Shown here piece after piece: positions 1-5,173 of a stretch of DNA of 5,231 bases. The notes beneath the pieces were generated by a model that had not been told where the DNA came from, searched no databases, and saw only the letters and a program-made list of their open reading frames with translations. Every line of letters begins with the position of its first letter. The first letter of the stretch is position 1. Source of the DNA: JALOAT01 sp041677345 (GTDB lineage Bacteria; Pseudomonadota; Gammaproteobacteria; Thiohalomonadales; Thiohalomonadaceae). The stretch is taken from assembly GCA_041677345.1 (NCBI GenBank), contig JBAYQE010000131.1, forward strand, positions 1 to 5,231. Direction: 5' to 3'. A program made the position numbers and the translations under genes.

Positions 1-118
1 AAGCGGTCGCGCCGGCGGGTGTTCCCTGCATGACGATGGCACGGCCGGCGTCGTCGGCCGCGTGGGCGGCTGGCGCAGCGCAAACGGCGAGCGCCAGCCC
101 GAGTTTTCTCCGGGACAT
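1..118 (-). CDS. Exported protein, N-terminus only; probable small c-type cytochrome (3' end outside window)
   Basis: Reading leftward from an ATG at 118-116, 39 codons stay open to the window edge. The start has a GGAG ribosome site (complement of 127-130) eight bases upstream. Residues 1-20 form a Sec signal peptide: MSRRK basic head, hydrophobic LGLALAV core, and an AHA cleavage motif, leaving a mature protein beginning ADDAGRAIVMQGTPAG. That mature start resembles class I cytochromes c, where a short helix and a G(N/T)PA.GA.AC stretch precede the CxxCH haem site; the last readable base is T, as a Cys codon would need, but the haem motif itself lies outside the window. If correct, it is a periplasmic electron carrier. 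The exported-gene call is solid; the cytochrome identity is inference from about 19 mature residues. It lies 74 bases downstream of trmB on the same strand and has its own ribosome site. Confidence 0.6.
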   Translation of the reverse strand, partial: MSRRKLGLALAVCAAPAAHAADDAGRAIVMQGTPAGATA

Positions 119-148
119 GTGGTTGGCTCCAGTGATTGGTGGTTTAAA

Positions 149-163
149 CCGGGGCTTGCCCGG
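149..163 (-). terminator. Weak hairpin downstream of trmB, possible terminator
   Basis: Read on the minus strand, CCGGG, a five-base CAAGC loop and CCCGG form a 5-bp stem, followed at once by TTTAAACC. It lies 30 bases after the trmB stop and 31 bases before the start of the next minus-strand gene. The stem is short and the T run is only three long, so termination may be partial or absent. The adjoining GGTTTAAACC (141-150) is itself a 10-bp palindrome. Confidence 0.3.
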
Positions 164-192
164 CTGCACGACAGGGCTGGAGCGGCAGGGCC

Positions 193-885
193 TCAGGAAA
201 TGCGTATGAACACCAGGTCCCACACGCCATGTCCGAGGCGCTGTCCGCGCCTCTCGAACTTGGTGAGCACGCGATGTTCGGGACGGGGCACGTAATCGCC
301 CCCGGGCGAGAGATTCCGGTACCCGGGCGCTGCCTGCATCACCGCAAGCATGTGATGGGCATAGTCTTCCCAGTCGGTCGCCATGTGGAAGCGGCCGCCG
401 ATGACCAGCTTGCGCCGCACCAGCTCTGCAAACTCCGGCTGGACGATGCGCCGCTTGTGGTGACGCATCTTGTGCCAGGGATCGGGAAAGAACAGCAACA
501 CCGCATCCAGTGACGCATCCGGAATCTGTCGCGTGAGCACCTCGACCGCATCCGTGCACATGACCCTCACATTGGCGAGCCCCTTCTCGCCGACCTCCAT
601 GAGCAGGCGCCCCACACCCGGGCGATGCACCTCGATGCCGAGGTAATCGGTGTCCGGGTGCGCTTCGGCCATGGCGACCAGATTGCCGCCGTCACCGAAA
701 CCGATCTCGAGCACCCGCGCCGCCTGGCGGCCGAAGAGTGCGTCCAGATCGAGCAGCTCATCCCCCGCCTCGACGCCGAACCGCGGCCACATCTCCTCCA
801 GTGCGCGTTCCTGCGCGACGGTAATGCGGCCCTGACGGCGGACGAAACTGCGCACGGTGCGCAGGTGCGGGACGTGAGTGGTCAC
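193..885 (-). CDS. trmB: tRNA (guanine-N7-)-methyltransferase TrmB
   Basis: Transfers a methyl group from S-adenosylmethionine to N7 of guanine 46 in the variable loop of many tRNAs; cytosolic. The 230-residue product is full length for the family (E. coli about 239). The SAM-binding glycine motif VLEIGFGDGG is at residues 58-67, followed by the acidic YLGIEVH strand (81-87). The family block FFPDPWHKMRHHKRR is at 132-146, MATDWEDYAHHML at 168-180, and the C-terminal tRNA-recognition TKFERRG at 208-214 with HGVWDL at 219-224. All match E. coli TrmB closely. The start is GTG at 885-883, chosen because AAGGAG (complement of 891-896) lies five bases upstream and because the protein then begins like other TrmB proteins (THVPHLRTVRSFVRRQGRIT). 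It is divergent from nhaP2. In Pseudomonas trmB sits beside thiS-thiG; here two transporter genes lie between. I see no convincing sigma-70 promoter for it in the divergent region. Confidence 0.96.
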   Translation of the reverse strand: MTTHVPHLRTVRSFVRRQGRITVAQERALEEMWPRFGVEAGDELLDLDALFGRQAARVLEIGFGDGGNLVAMAEAHPDTDYLGIEVHRPGVGRLLMEVGEKGLANVRVMCTDAVEVLTRQIPDASLDAVLLFFPDPWHKMRHHKRRIVQPEFAELVRRKLVIGGRFHMATDWEDYAHHMLAVMQAAPGYRNLSPGGDYVPRPEHRVLTKFERRGQRLGHGVWDLVFIRIS

Positions 886-971
886 GGAAACTCCTTAGTC
901 GAGAGGACGGTAATGTTAGACGTGGTCCGATTTTTGCATACATCCGCAAGGGGATAGGCCCGACGCCGGCA

Positions 972-992
972 CGATGCCATTACCAGGCATCG
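972..992. repeat. Inverted repeat (7-bp arms) in trmB/nhaP2 divergent region
   Basis: CGATGCC (972-978) and GGCATCG (986-992) are perfect reverse complements separated by seven bases (ATTACCA). It is the first of two inverted repeats in this divergent spacer; the second begins nine bases later. No T tract follows on either strand and no gene ends here, so a terminator is unlikely; a regulator binding site is possible but unproven. Confidence 0.5.
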
Positions 993-1000
993 CAGGCGAC

Positions 1001-1018
1001 GGCCGACCCGGGTCGGCC
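1001..1018. promoter_or_regulatory. Perfect 18-bp palindrome overlapping nhaP2 -35 position; candidate operator
   Basis: GGCCGACCCGGGTCGGCC reads the same on both strands with no spacer. Its centre is about 33 bases upstream of the start point predicted from the extended -10 element at 1028-1036, so it covers the place where a -35 hexamer would be. A protein binding here would be expected to affect polymerase access to nhaP2. The palindrome and its position are seen directly; the operator role and any identity of the regulator are inference. Very GC-rich genomes produce such palindromes by chance more often than average genomes do. Confidence 0.4.
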
Positions 1019-1027
1019 ATGGTGCAT

Positions 1028-1036
1028 TGATATACT
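1028..1036 (+). promoter_or_regulatory. Extended -10 promoter for nhaP2
   Basis: TGATATACT contains the TGn extension followed by TATACT, five of six matches to TATAAT. No TTGACA-like hexamer lies at 17-bp spacing, as is usual for extended -10 promoters. The predicted start point is near 1043, giving a leader of about 20 bases before the ATG at 1063. This placement also argues against the upstream in-frame TTG at 1027, which would fall inside the promoter. Confidence 0.6.
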
Positions 1037-1062
1037 CGGGATCCTACCTTGGATCTCAATGC

Positions 1063-2781
1063 ATGGATTTGACCAACCAGATCATCGCCGCCGCCGGGAT
1101 ACTGCTGCTCGTCAGCGTGTTCGCGAGCGTCATCTCCTCACGCGTGGGCATGCCGTTGCTGCTGGTGTTCCTGCTGCTCGGCATGCTCCTGGGCGAAGGT
1201 GGTCCTGGCGGTATCCAGTTCAACGACGTCCAGGTGGCCCATCTGGTGGGCAGCCTGGCGCTCGCCATTATCCTCTTCGACGGCGGACTGCGCACCGATG
1301 CCAAGACCTTCCGGGTAGGACTGCGGCCCGCCCTCGGACTGGCGACCATCGGCGTGGTCATCACCGCCGCGATCACGGGCCTGTTTGCCGCCTGGTTACT
1401 GGATCTGGGTTGGTTGGAAGGCCTGCTGGTGGGTGCCATCGTGGGTTCCACCGATGCGGCGGCGGTATTCGCCCTGCTGCATTCCCACGGACTGGAACTG
1501 AAGCGTCGCGTAGGGGCAACGCTGGAGATCGAATCCGGAAGCAACGATCCGGTGGCCATATTCCTCACGGTGCTGCTGGTGGAGGCACTTGCCACAGGCA
1601 GTACACCGACCGTGTTCTCCCTGGGCTGGGCCTTCGTGCTGCAGATGGGCCTCGGGGCCATGGTGGGCATCGCCGGCGGCCGTGTGCTCGCCCGCCTCAT
1701 CAACAATACGCGCCTGGGCGCCGGACTTTATCCGCTGGCCGCCTTCGCCGGCGGCCTCGCCGTGTTCGGCATCACTTCCCTGCTGGGCGGCAGCGGCTTC
1801 CTTGCGGTTTATCTGGCCGGTTTGTTGCTGGGCAACCGTCCGTTGCAGGCGTCCTACAACATCCATCGCTTCCATGACGGCATGGCGTGGTTGTCGCAGA
1901 TCGTGTTGTTCCTGATGCTGGGTCTGCTGGTCACACCGTCGGCACTGCTGGAAGAGGCGCCGGCCGCGCTGGCGGTGGCCGTGTTGCTCATGCTGGTGGC
2001 ACGCCCGGCGGCCGTACTGCTGTGCCTTGCGCCGTTTCGCCTCCCTTGGCGCGAGCAGGCCTACATCTCCTGGGTGGGGCTGCGCGGTGCCGTACCCATC
2101 GTCTTGGCCATGTTCCCCCTGCTCGCCGGCTTGCCCGAGGCGCCCACGTTCTTCAACGCGGCCTTCGTGGTGGTCCTGGTCTCGCTGGTGGTGCAGGGCT
2201 GGACCGTGGCGCCCGCGGCACGCTGGCTGGGGCTGGAGGTGCCCTACCGCAGTGCGGCGTTTCAGCGCGTGGAGCTGGATGTGCCCGGGCAGGTCGACCT
2301 GGAATTGATAGGTTACGAGTTGGGCGCGGAGAGCCCCGGTGCCTTCCATGCGGCCGCGGAACTGCCGCTGCCGGAGGGGTGCCGGCTGGCGTCGGTGATA
2401 AGGCGGCGCGAGGCGCTCACCGCCGCCGAGGCCGGGGTGCTCGAGGTGGGCGACTACGTCTATGTGTTCGCACCGCGCGACCGCCTGGAGGCGCTCGATC
2501 GCCTGTTCGGCCAGGCGAGCGGCACGCTGGAGCAGGCCGAGCGCCAGTTCTTCGGCGAATTCGTGCTCGATGGTGAGGCGCGTGTGGCCGATGTCACCAC
2601 CGTGTACGCCCTGGAACTCCCCACGGGAGATGGGCAGACGCTCTCGGACTTCCTGGCGGCCCGCTTCAATCGTCGCCAGGTGGTAGGCGATCGCGTACGT
2701 GTAGGCGGCGTGGAGTTCGTGGTGCGCGAGGTGGACGGGTCGCGGGTGGCGAAGGTCGGTCTGAAACTGCCGCGGCGTTGA
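1063..2781 (+). CDS. nhaP2: K+(Na+)/H+ antiporter of the CPA1 family, NhaP2/CvrA type
   Basis: Inner-membrane cation/proton antiporter; E. coli CvrA (NhaP2), the closest protein I recognise, exports K+ or Na+ in exchange for protons and helps control cell volume and pH. The 572-residue product matches CvrA (about 578) along its whole length. Residues 1-390 are about 12 hydrophobic segments with the conserved LAIILFDGGLRT (67-78), GAIVGSTDAAAVF (124-136), EIESGSNDP (155-163, including the Asn-Asp pair of the transport site) and WVGLRGAVPI (337-346). A cytosolic tail follows: an RCK_C (TrkA-C) like domain at about 403-483 and a CorC/HlyC transporter-associated domain at about 490-570, both present in CvrA. 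The start at ATG 1063 is preferred over TTG 1027: it aligns with CvrA's N-terminus, a GGA lies nine bases upstream, and the TTG overlaps the promoter. The gene stands alone, divergent from trmB and convergent with corA. Confidence 0.93.
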   Translation: MDLTNQIIAAAGILLLVSVFASVISSRVGMPLLLVFLLLGMLLGEGGPGGIQFNDVQVAHLVGSLALAIILFDGGLRTDAKTFRVGLRPALGLATIGVVITAAITGLFAAWLLDLGWLEGLLVGAIVGSTDAAAVFALLHSHGLELKRRVGATLEIESGSNDPVAIFLTVLLVEALATGSTPTVFSLGWAFVLQMGLGAMVGIAGGRVLARLINNTRLGAGLYPLAAFAGGLAVFGITSLLGGSGFLAVYLAGLLLGNRPLQASYNIHRFHDGMAWLSQIVLFLMLGLLVTPSALLEEAPAALAVAVLLMLVARPAAVLLCLAPFRLPWREQAYISWVGLRGAVPIVLAMFPLLAGLPEAPTFFNAAFVVVLVSLVVQGWTVAPAARWLGLEVPYRSAAFQRVELDVPGQVDLELIGYELGAESPGAFHAAAELPLPEGCRLASVIRRREALTAAEAGVLEVGDYVYVFAPRDRLEALDRLFGQASGTLEQAERQFFGEFVLDGEARVADVTTVYALELPTGDGQTLSDFLAARFNRRQVVGDRVRVGGVEFVVREVDGSRVAKVGLKLPRR

Positions 2782-2837
2782 GTCGCTTGTGGGAGTCGCC
2801 TCGAGCATCGCGTACCGAAGCGTCCACCAGAGGTGAC

Positions 2838-2880
2838 GCCCCCCGGTGCCACAACCTTGTCGGGGCTCGGGGGGCACCGG
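2838..2880. terminator. GC-rich hairpin between convergent nhaP2 and corA, possible bidirectional terminator
   Basis: Two mutually exclusive 8-bp stems can form: GCCCCCCG (2838-2845) with CGGGGGGC (2868-2875), or CCGGTGCC (2843-2850) with GGCACCGG (2873-2880). The element starts 57 bases after the nhaP2 stop and ends two bases from the corA stop. Neither strand has a T run after the stem, so it is not a standard intrinsic terminator; its place between convergent stops is the main reason for the call. Confidence 0.4.
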
Positions 2881-2881
2881 C

Positions 2882-3838
2882 TCAGAACCAGTGCTTCATC
2901 CGAAACACCAGCAACAGGATGGTGGCCAGCACCAGCATCCCGCCAGACGTGAGAAAAAAAGCGGCCTGCATATGCAGTGCCGGCAGGTACTCGAAATTCA
3001 TGCCAAAGATCCCCGCCAGCAGGTTGAGCGGCAGGAAGATGGCCGAGACCACCGTGAGGGTGCGCATGATCTCGTTGGTGCGCGTGGATACCGCAGAGAA
3101 GTGCAACTGGATAAGGTTCTCCACTTCCTGCTGTTGCTGCGAAGCAAAGCGTGTGATGCGGCGGATATGTTCCACGAGGTCGGTGTAGCGTACCGCGAGT
3201 TGCTCATCCATGGGGAGCAACGTACTGTCGCGCCAGCCAATCACGGCGTCTTCCTGTTCCTCGGAAAGTGACTCCAGCCGCCGCAGCACACTGCGATGCT
3301 CCATGATGCTGCGCAGGTCTTCGGCGCTGCGTGGATCCAGCATCTCGGCGGCCCACGCCTCCATGCGCATCGTGAGCGGTTCGCGCAGGGCGAGGAAGCG
3401 ATCGACCATGGCGTTGAGGATCAGGTGCATCAACGCCGGCGGGTCGGGGGGTATGCGCGTGGGCTGTGCGAGCAGGCGCTGGCGCACCGATGCCTCGGGG
3501 TGGCTCCCGGCGGGGTGCACGGTGACGAGGACGCGATCGAGCAGGAAGAAGGTGGATGGATGAGTGAAGAATACCTCGCCGGATTCCGGTACGTGACTGC
3601 GGAACACGACCATGTCGTAGTCACCGGTGCTGTCGTAGAACGAGGGGTGGGCAAGATTGAGGCTGTCCCGTACATGGCGCTCGTGGAAGCGCACGCCGGT
3701 GACGCGTTCGGCCAGCACGGGCCAGTCCACGTCGGTGTGATGGAAGTCGAGCCAGAGAAAGCCGTCGGCGGGCACCACCGCACGCGCCGCCTCCACGGAG
3801 AGGGGCAGCGCGCCGGCGGTGAACTGCAGGGCATCCAT
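2882..3838 (-). CDS. corA: CorA-family divalent metal ion channel (Mg2+ or similar)
   Basis: Inner-membrane pentameric channel of the CorA/ZntB family, admitting Mg2+ or another divalent ion. With the ATG at 3838 the product has 318 residues, the usual family length. A large cytosolic domain rich in charged helices (about 1-258) precedes two C-terminal membrane helices: the first about 260-278, ending in GIFGMN with the GMN selectivity motif at 279-281, and the second about 292-312, closing with a basic RMKHWF tail. The periplasmic loop reads FEYLPAL, against FEYMPEL or FEFMPEL in well-studied CorA proteins. The start chosen lies 13 bases after the thiG stop; an in-frame ATG at 3892 would overlap thiG by 41 bases and add 18 unconserved residues. 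The ribosome site is weak (AGG just upstream), suggesting translation coupled to thiG. CorA and ZntB cannot be told apart safely by reading, so the symbol is tentative. Confidence 0.88.
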   Translation of the reverse strand: MDALQFTAGALPLSVEAARAVVPADGFLWLDFHHTDVDWPVLAERVTGVRFHERHVRDSLNLAHPSFYDSTGDYDMVVFRSHVPESGEVFFTHPSTFFLLDRVLVTVHPAGSHPEASVRQRLLAQPTRIPPDPPALMHLILNAMVDRFLALREPLTMRMEAWAAEMLDPRSAEDLRSIMEHRSVLRRLESLSEEQEDAVIGWRDSTLLPMDEQLAVRYTDLVEHIRRITRFASQQQQEVENLIQLHFSAVSTRTNEIMRTLTVVSAIFLPLNLLAGIFGMNFEYLPALHMQAAFFLTSGGMLVLATILLLVFRMKHWF

Positions 3839-3851
3839 GCCTGTGCGTGGA

Positions 3852-4640
3852 TCAGAAGAAGGTGCCGTCGATAGGCGAGGAGGCGCTGGCATAGCGCTTG
3901 CGCGGCATGCGCCCGGCGCGGAAGGCCTCGCGCCCGGCCTCGATGGCCTTCTTCATGGCCCCGGCCATGAGCACCGGGTCTTTGGCCTCGGCGATGGCGG
4001 TATTCATGAGTACACCGTCGCAACCCAACTCCATGGCAATGGCCGCGTCGGAGGCCGTGCCCACGCCGGCATCCACCAGGATGGGTACCTTGGCGTTCTG
4101 CACGATCTCGAGGATATTGTAGCGGTTCTGGATACCAAGGCCCGACCCGATGGGTGCAGCCAGCGGCATCACCGCCACGCATCCCATCTCCTCCAGGCGC
4201 TTGGCGATGATGGGATCGTCACTGGTGTACACCATCACCTTGAAACCGTCCTGCACCAGGGTCTCGGCGGCCTTGAGGGTAGCGGTCACGTCCGGATAGA
4301 GGGTCTTCTGATCGCCGAGCACCTCCAGCTTCACCAGGTCGTGCCCGTCAAGCAGTTCGCGCGCCAGGCGGCAGGTACGGATGGCGTCCTCGGCGGTGTA
4401 GCAGCCGGCGGTGTTCGGCAGGCAGGTGTACTGGGACGGCGGCAGCACATCCAGCAGGTTGGGCTCGCCCGGGTTTTGGCCGATGTTGGTACGACGGATG
4501 GCCACCGTAACGATCTCGGCACCGCTCGCCTCGATGGCACGGCGGGTCTCGTCAAAGTCCTTGTACTTGCCGGTACCGACCAGCAGACGGGACGTGTAGG
4601 TCTTGCCGGCGATCACCAGGGGATCGGAATGCTGTGCCAT
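3852..4640 (-). CDS. thiG: Thiazole synthase ThiG
   Basis: Cytosolic enzyme that joins 1-deoxy-D-xylulose 5-phosphate, dehydroglycine and the sulfur of ThiS thiocarboxylate into the thiazole phosphate moiety of thiamin. The 262-residue product is full length and close to the family throughout. SRLLVGTGKY is at 17-26, VTVAIRR at 44-50, LPNTAGCYTAEDAI at 74-87, and VKLEVLGD at 103-110, whose Lys104 corresponds to the Schiff-base lysine. Phosphate-binding segments PIGSGLGI (163-170) and LVDAGVGTASDAA (188-200) and the closing GCDGVLMNTAIAEAKDP (206-222) complete the TIM barrel. The ATG at 4640 has GGAG seven bases upstream. It lies 120 bases after thiS and 13 bases before the CorA-family gene, so the three are probably co-transcribed. 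The required partners ThiF and ThiH or ThiO are not in the window. Confidence 0.97.
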   Translation of the reverse strand: MAQHSDPLVIAGKTYTSRLLVGTGKYKDFDETRRAIEASGAEIVTVAIRRTNIGQNPGEPNLLDVLPPSQYTCLPNTAGCYTAEDAIRTCRLARELLDGHDLVKLEVLGDQKTLYPDVTATLKAAETLVQDGFKVMVYTSDDPIIAKRLEEMGCVAVMPLAAPIGSGLGIQNRYNILEIVQNAKVPILVDAGVGTASDAAIAMELGCDGVLMNTAIAEAKDPVLMAGAMKKAIEAGREAFRAGRMPRKRYASASSPIDGTFF

Positions 4641-4674
4641 GTGGTTGCTCCGGAATGCTTGGGAAAGGCGCTCA

Positions 4675-4734
4675 ACGACGGGACGGCGCCGCGGAGGCTG
4701 GCGAGCACCGCTTGGTGCTGTCCGGGCCCGTCGT
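4675..4734 (-). other. Structured spacer between thiS and thiG
   Basis: The 120-base gap between the thiS stop and the thiG start can fold. An outer stem pairs ACGACGGG (4675-4682) with CCCGTCGT (4727-4734), eight perfect pairs. Nested inside is AGCACC (4704-4709) with GGTGCT (4714-4719), six pairs closed by a four-base loop, and the remaining interior carries GGCGCC and CCGCGG palindromes. No T tract follows, and no reading frame here looks coding. It resembles no riboswitch I know; the TPP-box sequences CUGAGA and ACCUGA are absent. A role in transcript processing or in setting the ThiS to ThiG ratio is inference. Confidence 0.4.
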
Positions 4735-4760
4735 GGATTCGTGTTATGGCGAGGCCGGAA

Positions 4761-4970
4761 TTATAGACCCGAGCCGCCACCGATGGCGTGGACGATTTCC
4801 ACCCGATCATCAGGCTTGAAGCGATGGGCGGGATAGGCGCTGCGCGGCACGATTTCAAGATTCACTTCCATGGCAAGCCGCCGACCCGTCAGGCCCAGGG
4901 CGACCACCAACTGCTCCGCGGTACAGTCCTCCGGCACCTCGCGTGCCTCACCATTCACGTAGATTCGCAT
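4761..4970 (-). CDS. thiS: Sulfur carrier protein ThiS, with a three-residue tail after the Gly-Gly end
   Basis: Ubiquitin-fold sulfur carrier of thiamin thiazole synthesis. ThiF adenylates its C-terminal glycine, which becomes a thiocarboxylate and gives sulfur to ThiG. The 69-residue product begins MRIYVNGEAREVPE, has TAEQLVVALGLTGRRLAMEVNLEIVPRS in register with Pseudomonas ThiS at about 17-44, and ends DDRVEIVHAIGGGSGL. Family members typically stop at GG or GGG at about 66 residues, so Ser-Gly-Leu at 67-69 is extra; see findings. The ATG at 4970 is chosen because it aligns with the family; a TTG three codons upstream (4979) is possible. The ribosome site is poor (AGG ten bases upstream). 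thiG follows on the same strand. Confidence 0.92.
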   Translation of the reverse strand: MRIYVNGEAREVPEDCTAEQLVVALGLTGRRLAMEVNLEIVPRSAYPAHRFKPDDRVEIVHAIGGGSGL

Positions 4971-4978
4971 GGCGGGCA

Positions 4979-5007
4979 AGCCTACGACCCGCGCCCGCAG
5001 GCGTCAA
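4979..5007 (-). promoter_or_regulatory. Possible promoter for thiS-thiG-corA
   Basis: On the minus strand TTGACG (complement of 5002-5007, five of six to consensus) is followed after exactly 17 bases by TAGGCT (complement of 4979-4984, three of six). The start point would fall near 4972, next to the ThiS ATG at 4970, implying an almost leaderless mRNA. The -35 is good and the -10 poor, so this is tentative. The space up to the divergent tRNA is only 86 bases, leaving little room for a TPP riboswitch, and none of its conserved sequences is visible. Confidence 0.3.
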
Positions 5008-5016
5008 CTGCGCCCG

Positions 5017-5045
5017 TTGAGGGGCTTTGGGTCCGGTGCTATCAT
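5017..5045 (+). promoter_or_regulatory. Strong sigma-70 promoter for tRNA-Gly
   Basis: TTGAGG (5017-5022) and TATCAT (5040-5045) are separated by 17 bases, and TG at 5037-5038 adds an extended -10. The discriminator after the -10 is CCCCGT, GC-rich as at stringently controlled stable-RNA promoters. The predicted start near 5052 leaves a five-base leader before the tRNA. Confidence 0.75.
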
Positions 5046-5056
5046 CCCCGTCTCAT

Positions 5057-5130
5057 GCGGGTGTAGTTCAATGGTAGAACAGGAGCTTCCCAAGCTTCTA
5101 ACGTGGGTTCGATTCCCATCACCCGCTCCA
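5057..5130 (+). tRNA. tRNA-Gly, anticodon CCC
   Basis: A complete 74-base cloverleaf with encoded CCA (5128-5130). The acceptor GCGGGTG pairs fully with CACCCGC; the D arm is GTTC/GAAC around AATGGTA; the anticodon stem GGAGC/GCTTC (one G-U pair) closes the loop TTCCCAA with anticodon CCC at 5089-5091; the T arm GTGGG/CCCAT closes TTCGATT, with one G-U pair at its base. It is close to E. coli glyU and reads GGG codons. U73 and the G1-C72, C2-G71 and G3-C70 pairs fit glycine identity. It has its own promoter and is transcribed away from thiS. Confidence 0.97.
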
Positions 5131-5173
5131 TCCAGCTTCATCTCCCTCTGAAAGCGCAAACGTGGGTTGACTC

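Noticed and set aside
1..118. Lipoprotein signal for the partial gene at the left edge (LAVC at residues 10-13)
   Set aside because: Val before the Cys is not accepted in a standard lipobox, while AHA at 18-20 is a good signal peptidase I site.
1027..1062. TTG start of nhaP2 at 1027
   Set aside because: It overlaps the extended -10 element, has no ribosome site and adds 12 residues before the point where CvrA-type proteins begin.
1396..2877. A 493-codon open frame on the minus strand opposite nhaP2
   Set aside because: Its translation is rich in Gln, His, Arg and Gly without domain character, and it mirrors the strongly supported NhaP2 frame. Long antisense frames are expected in GC-rich genes.
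3839..3892. Longer corA start at ATG 3892
   Set aside because: It would overlap thiG by 41 bases and adds a Pro/Ser-rich 18-residue segment unlike CorA N-termini; the ATG at 3838 gives normal family length.
116..4651. Near-identical initiation sites of the left-edge gene (GGAGCCAACCACATG) and thiG (GGAGCAACCACATG)
   Set aside because: The shared part is short and consists of a normal ribosome site and spacer; no sign of a larger duplicated leader.
3819..4766. A 315-codon open frame on the plus strand opposite thiG
   Set aside because: It is the antisense shadow of thiG and its flank; the product has no recognisable fold pattern and no ribosome site that stands out.
5101..5168. Nine-base direct repeat ACGTGGGTT at 5101-5109 (tRNA T arm) and 5160-5168, as a possible attachment site pair
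   Set aside because: It is too short, the match breaks before the tRNA 3' end, and only 50 bases lie between the copies with no integrase; chance is likely.
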